A stretch of 12,562 nt of DNA, from assembly GCA_964456255.1 (NCBI GenBank), contig CAYWDZ010000081.1:1-12562 (forward strand), in the 5' to 3' direction. Position numbers and translations under genes: made by a program. The DNA is from ZC4RG30 sp964456255. Its GTDB lineage: Bacteria > Pseudomonadota > Gammaproteobacteria > Steroidobacterales > Steroidobacteraceae. The notes beneath the pieces were generated by a model. The model was not told where the DNA came from. It made no database searches and saw nothing but the letters and a program-made list of their open reading frames with translations. The stretch's first letter is position 1. Each line of letters opens with the position of its first letter. This document shows positions 1 to 5,918 of this stretch, piece by piece.

Positions 1-362
1 AGCTTGGTGACCCCGTCGACGATCTCGGCCACGTCCTTGCCGAAGCGCGTCGCGATCTCGTCCTTGGGCGTGGGCGTGTCTTCAATGACGTCGTGCAGGA
101 TGGCCGCGATAATCGTGTCGGCATCCAGGTGCAGCTCGGCCAGGATTTCGGCGGCTGCCAGCGGATGGGAAATGTAGGGTTCGCCGGAGAGGCGCTTCTG
201 GCCCTGATGGGCTTCGGCACCGAATTCGGCGGCCTGGCGGATCCGTTCAACCTGCTCGGGAGGCAGGTACAGCTCGGCCGTGCCGAGCAGATCCGAGAGG
301 CCGGGGGTGCGCCTCGCGCTGGTACCTGGAATCAGGCCTAGCAGCGATTGCGCAATATCCAT
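1..362 (-). CDS. spoT: Bifunctional (p)ppGpp synthetase/hydrolase SpoT, N-terminal part (cut by window edge)
   Basis: This encodes the first 120 residues of a RelA/SpoT-family enzyme, which makes and degrades (p)ppGpp in the stringent response. The visible part is the N-terminal HD hydrolase domain. It shows H52 in AHQGQKR, the YISHPL stretch (63-68), the HD pair H90-D91 in ILHDVIEDT, and the family-typical GVTKL at the edge. The intact HD and ED residues argue for working hydrolase activity, so SpoT rather than a synthetase-only RelA. The start ATG lies 12 bp after the rpoZ stop. That stop is in frame with spoT, so the start cannot be further upstream. The Shine-Dalgarno sequence is weak (AGACCAG), which suggests translational coupling to rpoZ. 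The order gmk-rpoZ-spoT is the well-known gammaproteobacterial operon. The synthetase, TGS and ACT domains lie outside the window. Confidence 0.95.
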   Translation of the reverse strand, partial: MDIAQSLLGLIPGTSARRTPGLSDLLGTAELYLPPEQVERIRQAAEFGAEAHQGQKRLSGEPYISHPLAAAEILAELHLDADTIIAAILHDVIEDTPTPKDEIATRFGKDVAEIVDGVTK

Positions 363-374
363 ACAGGCTGGTCT

Positions 375-656
375 TTAATCTCCCAGGCCGAACTGCGGTG
401 CGCGGAAGTTCTCGAGCTGGGCGTCGATGTCGTTGACCACCGGCTCTGGTTCCGGCTCCGGCTCAGCCAGCATCTCGGCCGTGATGTTGCCTTCCGCAAT
501 CTCGCGCAGCGCGATCACCGTCACCTTGTCGTTGTCGACCGGAACTGTTGGCTCGGCGCCATTGGCCAGGCGTCGTGCCCGGGCAGCGGCCAGCAACACG
601 AGCTGGAACAGGTTTTCGACATTGGGCAGACAGTCTTCGACGGTTACTCGGGCCAT
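375..656 (-). CDS. rpoZ: RNA polymerase omega subunit RpoZ
   Basis: This 93-residue protein is the omega subunit of RNA polymerase, which helps beta-prime assemble and forms part of one ppGpp-binding site on the enzyme. It opens with MARVTVEDCL and carries the conserved core LVLLAAARARRL (19-30), NDKVTVIALREIAEG (42-56). Length matches the E. coli protein (91 residues). The C-terminal tail holds a short Glu-Pro repeat (65-72) coded by an imperfect GAGCCG-type tandem, probably a flexible acidic linker. An AAGG sequence sits a few bases before the ATG. The gene starts 24 bp after the gmk stop and ends 12 bp before spoT, so the three are almost certainly one transcript. Confidence 0.96.
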   Translation of the reverse strand: MARVTVEDCLPNVENLFQLVLLAAARARRLANGAEPTVPVDNDKVTVIALREIAEGNITAEMLAEPEPEPEPVVNDIDAQLENFRAPQFGLGD

Positions 657-680
657 GGTTCGCCTTGGGAAACAGGATTT

Positions 681-1307
681 CTAAGGGGTCGGGAAGCTTA
701 GCAGATTGGCCCCCAGCTGCGCGATTTCCGGGCGATTTGCAGCATAAGCGGCGCCATTGCCCTGGATGATCCGGGCCAGCTGGTCCACGGCCGTGGCGAA
801 GTCATCGTTGACCACCACATAGTCGAACTCCCGGTAGTGCGACATATCCGTGACTGCATCAGCCAGTCGTCGCGCGATGACCGCTGCACTGTCTGTATGG
901 CGATTGGTCAGCCTTGTCCGCAATGCCTCGCACGACGGCGGCAGGATGAAGATCGAGCGGCAGTCGGGCATGGCGGCGCGGACCTGGCGGGCGCCCTGCC
1001 AGTCGATTTCCAGGATCACGTCATGGCCGGCCGCGAGCTTTTCCTCCAGCTGTGCGTGTCCCGTGCCGTACTGGTTGTCGAACACGCGGGCATGTTCGAG
1101 GAAGGCCCCGGCAGCTGCCAGCCGGTCGAATTCGGTGTTGTCGACGAAGTAGTACTCGCGCCCGTTTGCCTCGTTCGGACGCGGCGGGCGAGTGGTGTGC
1201 GAGGTCGAAACACGCAGCTCCGGCAAGCGCTCAAGCAACGCTTTCACCAGGCTGGTCTTGCCGGCACCGGACGGGGCCGAAATCACGAAAAGACGCGCGG
1301 AGGGCAT
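681..1307 (-). CDS. gmk: Guanylate kinase
   Basis: This 208-residue protein phosphorylates GMP to GDP with ATP in the cytoplasm, an essential step in GTP and dGTP supply and a known target of ppGpp in some bacteria. The P-loop is SAPSGAGKTSL (10-20). The GMP-binding segment follows as HTTRPPRPNEANGREYYFV, and the lid contains RLTNRHTDS. Length equals that of the E. coli enzyme (207 residues). It is the first gene of the gmk-rpoZ-spoT run. No Shine-Dalgarno sequence precedes the ATG. A TATATT box ends only nine bases before the start, so the mRNA may be leaderless or nearly so. In Pseudomonas gmk lies next to yicC; here the M13 gene and the island-like segment separate them. Confidence 0.97.
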   Translation of the reverse strand: MPSARLFVISAPSGAGKTSLVKALLERLPELRVSTSHTTRPPRPNEANGREYYFVDNTEFDRLAAAGAFLEHARVFDNQYGTGHAQLEEKLAAGHDVILEIDWQGARQVRAAMPDCRSIFILPPSCEALRTRLTNRHTDSAAVIARRLADAVTDMSHYREFDYVVVNDDFATAVDQLARIIQGNGAAYAANRPEIAQLGANLLSFPTP

Positions 1308-1316
1308 GGGGCGGGC

Positions 1317-1322
1317 AATATA
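1317..1322 (-). promoter_or_regulatory. Candidate -10 box of the gmk operon
   Basis: On the minus strand TATATT is followed by GCCCGCCCC and then the gmk ATG. A start point about seven bases after the box would leave a leader of only two or three bases. The -35 region is weak; a GCTTGG sequence lies 16 bp upstream. The GC-rich stretch after the box resembles the discriminator of stringently controlled promoters. This is inference from sequence only. Confidence 0.4.
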
Positions 1323-1384
1323 CCTGCCCGCCGGCCGACCAAGCGTTGCGTAGACACAGAGCCTCGCGCAAAGTCACGCCGGCG

Positions 1385-1408
1385 ATTGGCAGTGATGTCG
1401 CTGCCAAT
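1385..1408. repeat. Perfect inverted repeat in the gmk/M13 divergent region
   Basis: ATTGGCAG (1385-1392) and CTGCCAAT (1401-1408) are perfect inverted copies separated by 8 bp. The left arm contains TTGGCA, a fair -35 element for the rightward M13 gene, and 17 bp further lies TAGCAC, a poor -10. The dyad sits between divergent genes and has no T-run, so it looks more like an operator than a terminator. The binding protein is unknown. Confidence 0.45.
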
Positions 1409-1417
1409 TAGCACAAT

Positions 1418-1428
1418 ATTGAATCAAT
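1418..1428. repeat. Short AT-rich dyad upstream of the M13 gene
   Basis: ATTGA-A-TCAAT is a perfect 5-bp dyad around one central base. It overlaps CAATATTG (1414-1421), itself a palindrome, in the most AT-rich stretch of this intergenic region. It could be an operator or simply an AT-rich promoter region; the arms are short enough to occur by chance. Confidence 0.2.
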
Positions 1429-1480
1429 TTGGCCTGATATCATCTTCAAGGATCATGAATATGAAACAAACAGGCCTGCC

Positions 1481-1485
1481 GGAGG
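1481..1485 (+). promoter_or_regulatory. Strong ribosome binding site of the M13 peptidase gene
   Basis: GGAGG lies seven bases before the ATG at 1493 and fixes that start. It is one of the few strong Shine-Dalgarno sequences in the window; gmk, yicC and the M48 gene have none. Confidence 0.7.
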
Positions 1486-1492
1486 AATCCCG

Positions 1493-3574
1493 ATGACCGT
1501 GCCAGCTGTGAACATCCGCCTGCTGATACCCGCTTTCGTCGTGGTGCTGACTCTCGCTGGCTGCCAGAAGGCAGCGCAGGAGAAGAGTGCGGCACAGCCC
1601 TACCAGCTCGACGAGAGCACGCTGATCCAGCCCATCCGCTTCAGCCCGGCGGACCTCGATCCCGCAGGTAGTGCCTGCAAGGACCTGGCCGCGTACGCCA
1701 ACGACAAGTGGCTGGCCGCCAATCCCATTCCCGCGGACCAGACCCGCTGGGGTGCCTTCAATGTGCTGCGTGAGCGCTCATTGCAGGTGCAGAAGCAACT
1801 GGCAGAACAGGCCGCCGCGCGCCCGAACCAGAGCGGCATCGAGAAGATCATTGCCGACATGTGGGCCACCGGCATGGACCAGGCCAAGCGCAATGCCGAT
1901 GGCATCAAGCCGCTGGAGAGCCGGTTGGCCGAGATCGATGCGCTGAAGGACGGGCCCTCGATTGCGGCCTACCTGCGCACCGTAGCCGCGCGCGGCGAGA
2001 ACCCGCTGTTCGACTTCGCATCGGAAGCCGATTTCAAGGATTCGGCGATGAAGATCGCCTTTGCCACCCAGGCTGGTACCAGCCTGCCGGACAAGACCTA
2101 CTACTTCGACGCCAGCAAGAAGGACATCCGCGACGCCTACGTGAAGCACATCGCGAAGGTGCTGGAACTGTCGGGTGTTCCGGCGGCCGATGCGGCGAAG
2201 CAGGCCGCGGAGGTCATGGCATTCGAGACGCGCCTGGCCAAGGTGTCGCGCTCCAGCGAGGAGCTCTCGCGTGATGTTTCGCTGTACTACAACCCGGTCA
2301 CGCCCGCGGAGGCCGATGCGCTGACGCCGAACTTCCCGTGGACCGCCTTCTTCGATGCGCAGAGCGTGGCACGGCCCGCGAAGTTCTCGCTGGCGATGCC
2401 CGAGTTCCATCGCGAAGTGAACAAGATGCTCAGCGATGTGCCGGTGGCCCAGTGGCAGAGCTACCTGCGCTTTCACCTGGTGGATGGAGCTTCGCAATTC
2501 CTGAGCGACGACCTGGTCACCGAGAACTTCGACTTCTACAGCAAGACGCTTTCCGGTCAGCAGGAGATCAAGGCGCCATGGAAGCGGGTGCTGGCGCAGA
2601 TCGAACGCGGCGCCGGCGAGGCCATGGGCCAGATCTACGTGCAGGTGGCCTTTCCGCCGGAATCACGTGCCCGCATGGAGGAGCTGGTCAAGAACCTGAC
2701 CGCGGCCCTGAAGGAGCGCATCGATGCGCTGACCTGGATGAGCGACGAAACGCGGGCCAAGGCCATGGAGAAGTGGAGCACGTTTACGCCGAAGATCGGC
2801 TATCCCAGCAAGTGGCGCGACTGGAGCGGGCTGGCCACCTCGCGCGACAGCTACTTCGCCAACATGACGGCCGCCATGACGTTCAACTACCGCTACGATC
2901 TGGACAAGATCGGCAAGCCCACCGACAAGACCGAGTGGACGATGACTCCGCAGACGGTCAATGCCTACTACAACCCGCTGCAGAACGAAGTGGTGTTCCC
3001 CGCCGCCATCCTGCAGCCGCCGTTCTTCGATCCGAAGGCCGACGATGCGCTGAATTACGGCGCGATCGGTGCCGTGATTGGCCATGAGCTGACCCATGGT
3101 TACGACGACCAGGGCTCGCGCTTCGGGCCCACCGGCAACATGGAGCAGTGGTGGACCAAGGAGGACGCGAAGAAGTTTGCAGCGCTGACCAGCCAGCTCG
3201 TCAACCAGTACAACGGCTACAAGCTGCTGGGTGAGAAAGTGAATGGCAATCTCACCCTGGGGGAGAACATCGCCGATCTGGGTGGCCTGAACATCGCCTA
3301 TGACGCGTTGCAGATCGCATCCCAGGGCAAGCCCGATCCGCGGCTGGGCAGTCTGTCGCGCGACCAGCGCTTCTTCCTTGGCTATGCCGCCGTGTGGCGC
3401 GATCAGATCAGGCCCGAAGCCCTGAAGGTGCAGCTCGCATCCGATCCGCATTCACCGGGCCGCATTCGCGCCAACGGCACGCCCACCAATGTGCCGGCCT
3501 TCGCGCAGGCCTTCAGCTGCGAGGACACCGACCCGATGGTCAATGCCGAAGACAAGCTGGTCGTGATCTGGTAA
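1493..3574 (+). CDS. M13 family zinc metallopeptidase, lipoprotein (neprilysin/PepO-like)
   Basis: This 693-residue neprilysin-type endopeptidase is predicted to cleave short peptides outside the cytoplasm. The N-terminus is a lipoprotein signal: an uncharged hydrophobic stretch from residue 9 ends in LAGC with lipidated Cys24. An M13_N region (about 55-440) is followed by the catalytic domain. It shows NAYYNP (490-495, substrate binding), HELTH (531-535, two zinc ligands and the catalytic Glu532) and ENIAD (591-595, third ligand Glu591 and Asp595). The protein ends in VVIW, the aromatic C-terminal residue usual for M13; the Cys three residues before the end in many relatives is absent. Full length for the family. 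It is monocistronic, divergent from gmk, and ends 13 bp before the left copy of the yicC-derived repeat. Its substrate cannot be told from the sequence. Confidence 0.95.
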   Translation: MTVPAVNIRLLIPAFVVVLTLAGCQKAAQEKSAAQPYQLDESTLIQPIRFSPADLDPAGSACKDLAAYANDKWLAANPIPADQTRWGAFNVLRERSLQVQKQLAEQAAARPNQSGIEKIIADMWATGMDQAKRNADGIKPLESRLAEIDALKDGPSIAAYLRTVAARGENPLFDFASEADFKDSAMKIAFATQAGTSLPDKTYYFDASKKDIRDAYVKHIAKVLELSGVPAADAAKQAAEVMAFETRLAKVSRSSEELSRDVSLYYNPVTPAEADALTPNFPWTAFFDAQSVARPAKFSLAMPEFHREVNKMLSDVPVAQWQSYLRFHLVDGASQFLSDDLVTENFDFYSKTLSGQQEIKAPWKRVLAQIERGAGEAMGQIYVQVAFPPESRARMEELVKNLTAALKERIDALTWMSDETRAKAMEKWSTFTPKIGYPSKWRDWSGLATSRDSYFANMTAAMTFNYRYDLDKIGKPTDKTEWTMTPQTVNAYYNPLQNEVVFPAAILQPPFFDPKADDALNYGAIGAVIGHELTHGYDDQGSRFGPTGNMEQWWTKEDAKKFAALTSQLVNQYNGYKLLGEKVNGNLTLGENIADLGGLNIAYDALQIASQGKPDPRLGSLSRDQRFFLGYAAVWRDQIRPEALKVQLASDPHSPGRIRANGTPTNVPAFAQAFSCEDTDPMVNAEDKLVVIW

Positions 3575-3587
3575 CCCGCGCGGCACG

Positions 3588-3617
3588 GGTGCGGAACATC
3601 ACTCGATGTTCTGCACC
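3588..3617. repeat. Extended inverted repeat at the left junction (recombinase-core-like)
   Basis: The arms GGTGCGGAACATC (3588-3600) and GATGTTCTGCACC (3605-3617) match as inverted copies at 12 of 13 positions around a central ACTC. Trimmed to 11-bp arms, the centre is 8 bp (TCACTCGA), the geometry of tyrosine-recombinase core sites. At the right junction the equivalent left arm is altered (GGAATT before GAACATC) and only 7 bp of dyad remain. A role as a shared terminator for two convergent genes is an alternative, although there is no T-run. Confidence 0.5.
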
Positions 3618-3626
3618 TGCTCGCGC
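3594..3626 (-). repeat. Left copy of a 33-bp direct repeat: duplicated yicC 3' end (attL/attR-like)
   Basis: Bases 3594-3626 are identical to 5886-5918, 33 of 33, read directly in the sequence. On the minus strand the copy encodes the end of YicC (RE-QVQNIE) and its stop codon, but the sequence to its right (CGCTCTGAAT) is unrelated to yicC. This is the orphan copy. The intact gene owns the right copy. Confidence 0.85.
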
Positions 3627-3663
3627 CGCTCTGAATGTGTGGCCTGGTGATAGGTCACGCCCG

Positions 3664-3669
3664 TAAATT
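3664..3669 (+). promoter_or_regulatory. Candidate -10 box before the Tat-signal fragment
   Basis: TAAATT followed by GCGCGGGC lies 12 bases before the ATG at 3682. It matches the TAnnnT plus GC-rich pattern seen at gmk, rpmE and the M48 gene. No good -35 was found. Confidence 0.3.
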
Positions 3670-3681
3670 GCGCGGGCTGTC

Positions 3682-3735
3682 ATGGACAAGGATGTCACCA
3701 GACGCACCTTTCTCGGCCATGAATGCTGCCCTTAG
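3682..3735 (+). pseudogene. Truncated 5' end of a gene with a twin-arginine signal peptide
   Basis: From ATG 3682 the reading is MDKDVTRRTFLG, then HECCP and a TAG stop at 3733. The TRRTFLG string is the n-region of a Tat signal peptide, as found at the start of many cofactor-binding periplasmic oxidoreductases. The hydrophobic core that should follow is missing, so the homology probably ends near 3717. A -10-like box at a sensible distance upstream supports this as a genuine former gene start. It marks a deletion or insertion breakpoint inside the element. Seventeen codons is short and chance cannot be excluded. Confidence 0.45.
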
Positions 3736-3753
3736 GAGCGCAAAGAATGCCCC

Positions 3754-3770
3754 GGGGCTGACTCGGCCCC
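3754..3770 (-). terminator. Weak candidate terminator after the beta-helix gene
   Basis: On the minus strand GGGGC and GCCCC flank a 7-base loop (CGAGTCA), 32 bp after the stop codon. The following sequence, GGGCATTCTTTG, is only loosely T-rich. The stem is strong but short. Confidence 0.3.
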
Positions 3771-3801
3771 TTGCTGGCCAGAGTGCTTGCGTGATGCCGG
3801 C

Positions 3802-5730
3802 TCAAGCCGACCGAGACCGGCTTCGTTGCAATCCGAGTACCTGCCACCCTACGAGGATGACCTCCAGCAATCCCAGAGACCCGCCGCCGCCGGAACCGCC
3901 ATCTCCGCCGCCACCGGAAGCAGAGCTTACCTGTACTGTTACCGTCTGAGTCGTCGTGCCACCGCTGCCGCTGCAAGCAAGTGTGAAGCTCGTGCTGGCC
4001 TGCAGGGCACCGGTCACCTCGGCTCCGCTTGTGGTCTTGCTCCCGCTCCAACCACCACTGGCAGTGCAGCTGGAAGCGCCCGATACGTTCCAAGATAGGG
4101 TGGTGGATCCGCCAGCAGTCACCGAGTCCGGACTTGATGTGAACGTGATCATTGGCGCCGCAATCAGGCTCACGGCAACGCTCTTGCTGCTCGAGCCACC
4201 GGGGCCGGAGCATGTAAGGGTGAATACGGTCGTTGATGTAATGCTGCCGGACGAGGTGCTGCCACTGGTCATACGGCTGCCGCTCCAGCCGCCAGAGGCC
4301 GCACATTCCGTTGCGTCGGTCGAGCTCCAGGTGAGCGACACGGTGCCGCCACTGACTACTTCTGCAGGTGCGGCGATCAGACTGACGATTGGAGCTGGGC
4401 CGCTGCCTGACCTAGCCGATTCCTTCATGGCAAGAGCCAGCTTCCAGCCGGGATTTACGCCCGATCCTTCGTAGGCACCTCGATGGATTCCGGTTCGCAA
4501 CGTGCCATTGAAGTCCTTGTTGTAGTCGGTCAGCGTTGCGAACGGCGCGAGAGAAATCGCGGCACCCAACAGCTGTCCTGATTTCGGATACAGGTCCAGC
4601 GCGCCGACTGCGCCGGTCGGGTCGTTTAGGTACGTTGCCGCGCCAGCGAAAGAGCCGGTGATGTTGTCCGCCTGGTTCGGCCCTGACACCGGAGTGGCAG
4701 CGAAGGACGCATTGCCGACGATGGCTTGGGTGTAACCGGACGCGGCACCACTGACCCGAATTCCACCGCCGGCAGCGACCACAGTGTTGTGGAGTACGGT
4801 GACATTCCGCGGTACATCATTCTGCGGCTGGATGTTGACGGCATCGTCGTACGAATTCACCAGAAGGTTGTCATACAAGGCAATGTTCCCTTCGCCCTGA
4901 AACAGCGCCTCGGTAGGGTTCTCGTAGAAGAAATTGCCGTAGATCTCGTAGCGATCGTTCGAGCCGGTGCCGCTCACAGGGAAGTGTCCCACCAGCAGAT
5001 TTGGTCGGGCGCTGCCGCCGGTGGCGGCATTGTTCCTCTTGCTGAAGACGTTGTTGCGGATGACCGTGACATTGGCGCCTGTCGGCATTCCTAAGCCCGT
5101 TGGCCTGGCCAGCTGATGCTTGATTTGAACGTTGTATCCGATGGTGTCCAGTACAAGGTTGTTTTCAATGATCCCGGCGACAAACGGCTGCGTGCCATCG
5201 GAGTTTCCGAAATACATGCCGGTGCCTGCACCGATGATCGTGTTGTCGCGCACGATCCAGTTCCAGGCCGGCGCTTTGGTGCCGATACCAACTGCCTGCT
5301 GATCCGCGCCATAGTTGACGATTTTGAGGTGGGCAATGGTTATGTGGTGAGTCGGCCCGCTGCTATTGACGCCAAATGCATCGACGGTCCCGCTCCCGTC
5401 AAGCGTCAGGTTATGAATCTCAATGTAGCTGGCGTTACGCAGCTCAATAGTATTGCAGCAGTCGTCCGCAGTGAATCTTGCAGACTGGTCGCTAGGCCCA
5501 GCAATGATGATCGGTAGCGAAGCCGTGCCATTCATAGAAGAAATAGGCAGACCTCCGGTGTAGGTACCACTGGTCAATTGCAGAGTGTCTCCCGGGGCTA
5601 GACTCGGCAGCAGACTGAGGTAGTTGCCAGGTGAGCCGTTCAGCGTGGCGGCGCAGGCTCCCAAAGGCGCCAAGAAGGCCAGTATTGCCAGTGGAGACTG
5701 GAACCGCCAATCAGATTTGCGGGCTTTCAT
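3802..5730 (-). CDS. Secreted right-handed beta-helix protein with two Ig-like domains and a GlyGly-CTERM-like tail
   Basis: The gene encodes 642 residues. AGGA lies seven bases before the ATG at 5730, which gives a clean signal peptide (MKARK, hydrophobic 13-25, cleavage near ACAA); the reading frame stays open 35 codons further upstream but that part looks non-coding. PLGAC (22-26) is also a possible lipobox. Residues about 29-430 show repeating NNVF, NTII, HNTVV and similar beta-helix turns. They end in FNGTLRTGIHRGAYEGSG, typical of secreted parallel beta-helix proteins. Two Ig-like domains follow (about 445-524 and 525-605), each with two cysteines and a GGWSGS motif. A Gly-rich linker leads to a hydrophobic segment and an Arg/Ser end (RSRSRSA), resembling GlyGly-CTERM tails cleaved by rhombosortase. 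The enzymatic activity is not recognisable; a polysaccharide lyase or a surface binder are both possible. No rhombosortase lies in the window. Confidence 0.85.
   Translation of the reverse strand: MKARKSDWRFQSPLAILAFLAPLGACAATLNGSPGNYLSLLPSLAPGDTLQLTSGTYTGGLPISSMNGTASLPIIIAGPSDQSARFTADDCCNTIELRNASYIEIHNLTLDGSGTVDAFGVNSSGPTHHITIAHLKIVNYGADQQAVGIGTKAPAWNWIVRDNTIIGAGTGMYFGNSDGTQPFVAGIIENNLVLDTIGYNVQIKHQLARPTGLGMPTGANVTVIRNNVFSKRNNAATGGSARPNLLVGHFPVSGTGSNDRYEIYGNFFYENPTEALFQGEGNIALYDNLLVNSYDDAVNIQPQNDVPRNVTVLHNTVVAAGGGIRVSGAASGYTQAIVGNASFAATPVSGPNQADNITGSFAGAATYLNDPTGAVGALDLYPKSGQLLGAAISLAPFATLTDYNKDFNGTLRTGIHRGAYEGSGVNPGWKLALAMKESARSGSGPAPIVSLIAAPAEVVSGGTVSLTWSSTDATECAASGGWSGSRMTSGSTSSGSITSTTVFTLTCSGPGGSSSKSVAVSLIAAPMITFTSSPDSVTAGGSTTLSWNVSGASSCTASGGWSGSKTTSGAEVTGALQASTSFTLACSGSGGTTTQTVTVQVSSASGGGGDGGSGGGGSLGLLEVILVGWQVLGLQRSRSRSA
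3916..4398 (-). repeat. Two tandem Ig-like domain repeats inside the beta-helix gene
   Basis: The coding units 4159-4398 and 3916-4158 encode domains of about 80 residues. They share the order TLSW/SLTW, a Cys before A-S-GGWSGS, a TSG, then FTL-x-C-SG and a final run of V residues. The protein similarity is clear and the DNA has diverged, so this is an old duplication or domain shuffling, not a recent tandem copy. Each unit probably has one disulfide. Confidence 0.75.
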
Positions 5731-5885
5731 CTGCATATCCTGACAGCAGACTGGGGAGTATTTCAGTTGTCCGTCATCGGCGACACTAGAAGGCGGACCC
5801 GAATTACTATCCCAGAAACTATGGTTGGGAGACATGGGCCCACACTGTTTGAAAGCATGGTGGCAGCTCCAGGAGGGTCGGAATT
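5731..5885. other. Short interval upstream of the beta-helix gene
   Basis: This interval holds the AGGA ribosome binding site (5738-5741, minus strand) of the beta-helix gene and the right end of the island-like segment. No convincing -35/-10 pair and no terminal inverted repeat matching the left end could be picked out by eye. Confidence 0.5.
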
Positions 5886-5918
5886 GAACATCACTCGATG
5901 TTCTGCACCTGCTCGCGC
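5886..5918 (-). repeat. Right copy of the 33-bp direct repeat, part of intact yicC
   Basis: This copy is identical to 3594-3626 and includes the last codons and the TGA stop of yicC. It contains the dyad GAACATC-ACTC-GATGTTC (5886-5903), centred next to the stop codon. Left of 5886 the sequence (GGAATT) belongs to the inserted segment; right of 5918 it continues into yicC. Confidence 0.85.

Larger units (their letters stand above)
3594..5918. mobile_element. Probable remnant of an integrative element at the 3' end of yicC
   Basis: About 2.3 kb lies between two perfect 33-bp direct repeats made from the yicC 3' end. This is the pattern left when an element with a tyrosine integrase inserts into a gene end and rebuilds it. 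From memory of the literature, mobilizable genomic islands of Vibrio that depend on SXT/R391-type elements use the yicC 3' end. The interior holds a truncated Tat-signal gene start and one secreted beta-helix gene. No integrase, excisionase or transfer origin is visible, so the segment is either a deletion remnant or a non-autonomous cargo. The interior also has lower GC: one hand-counted 60-base line inside (5041-5100) is about 58% GC, against about 75% for one in rph (7741-7800). The island reading is inference. Confidence 0.6.

Noticed and set aside
436..468. GAGCCG-type microsatellite in rpoZ
   Set aside because: It encodes an acidic Glu-Pro linker in a variable tail of omega; too short and imperfect to suggest phase variation.
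1600..3451. Several minus-strand open frames of 100-262 codons opposite the M13 gene
   Set aside because: They are Arg/His/Gly-rich shadows of a GC-rich gene whose plus-strand frame contains HELTH, ENIAD and NAYY motifs.
5731..5835. 35-codon N-terminal extension of the beta-helix gene from ATG 5835
   Set aside because: The extension is hydrophilic with no family look and would bury the signal peptide. AGGA seven bases before ATG 5730 gives a normal signal peptide start.
3627..5885. Insertion sequence or transposon
   Set aside because: No transposase, no terminal inverted repeats, and a 33-bp duplication is too long for a usual target-site duplication and is specific to a gene end.
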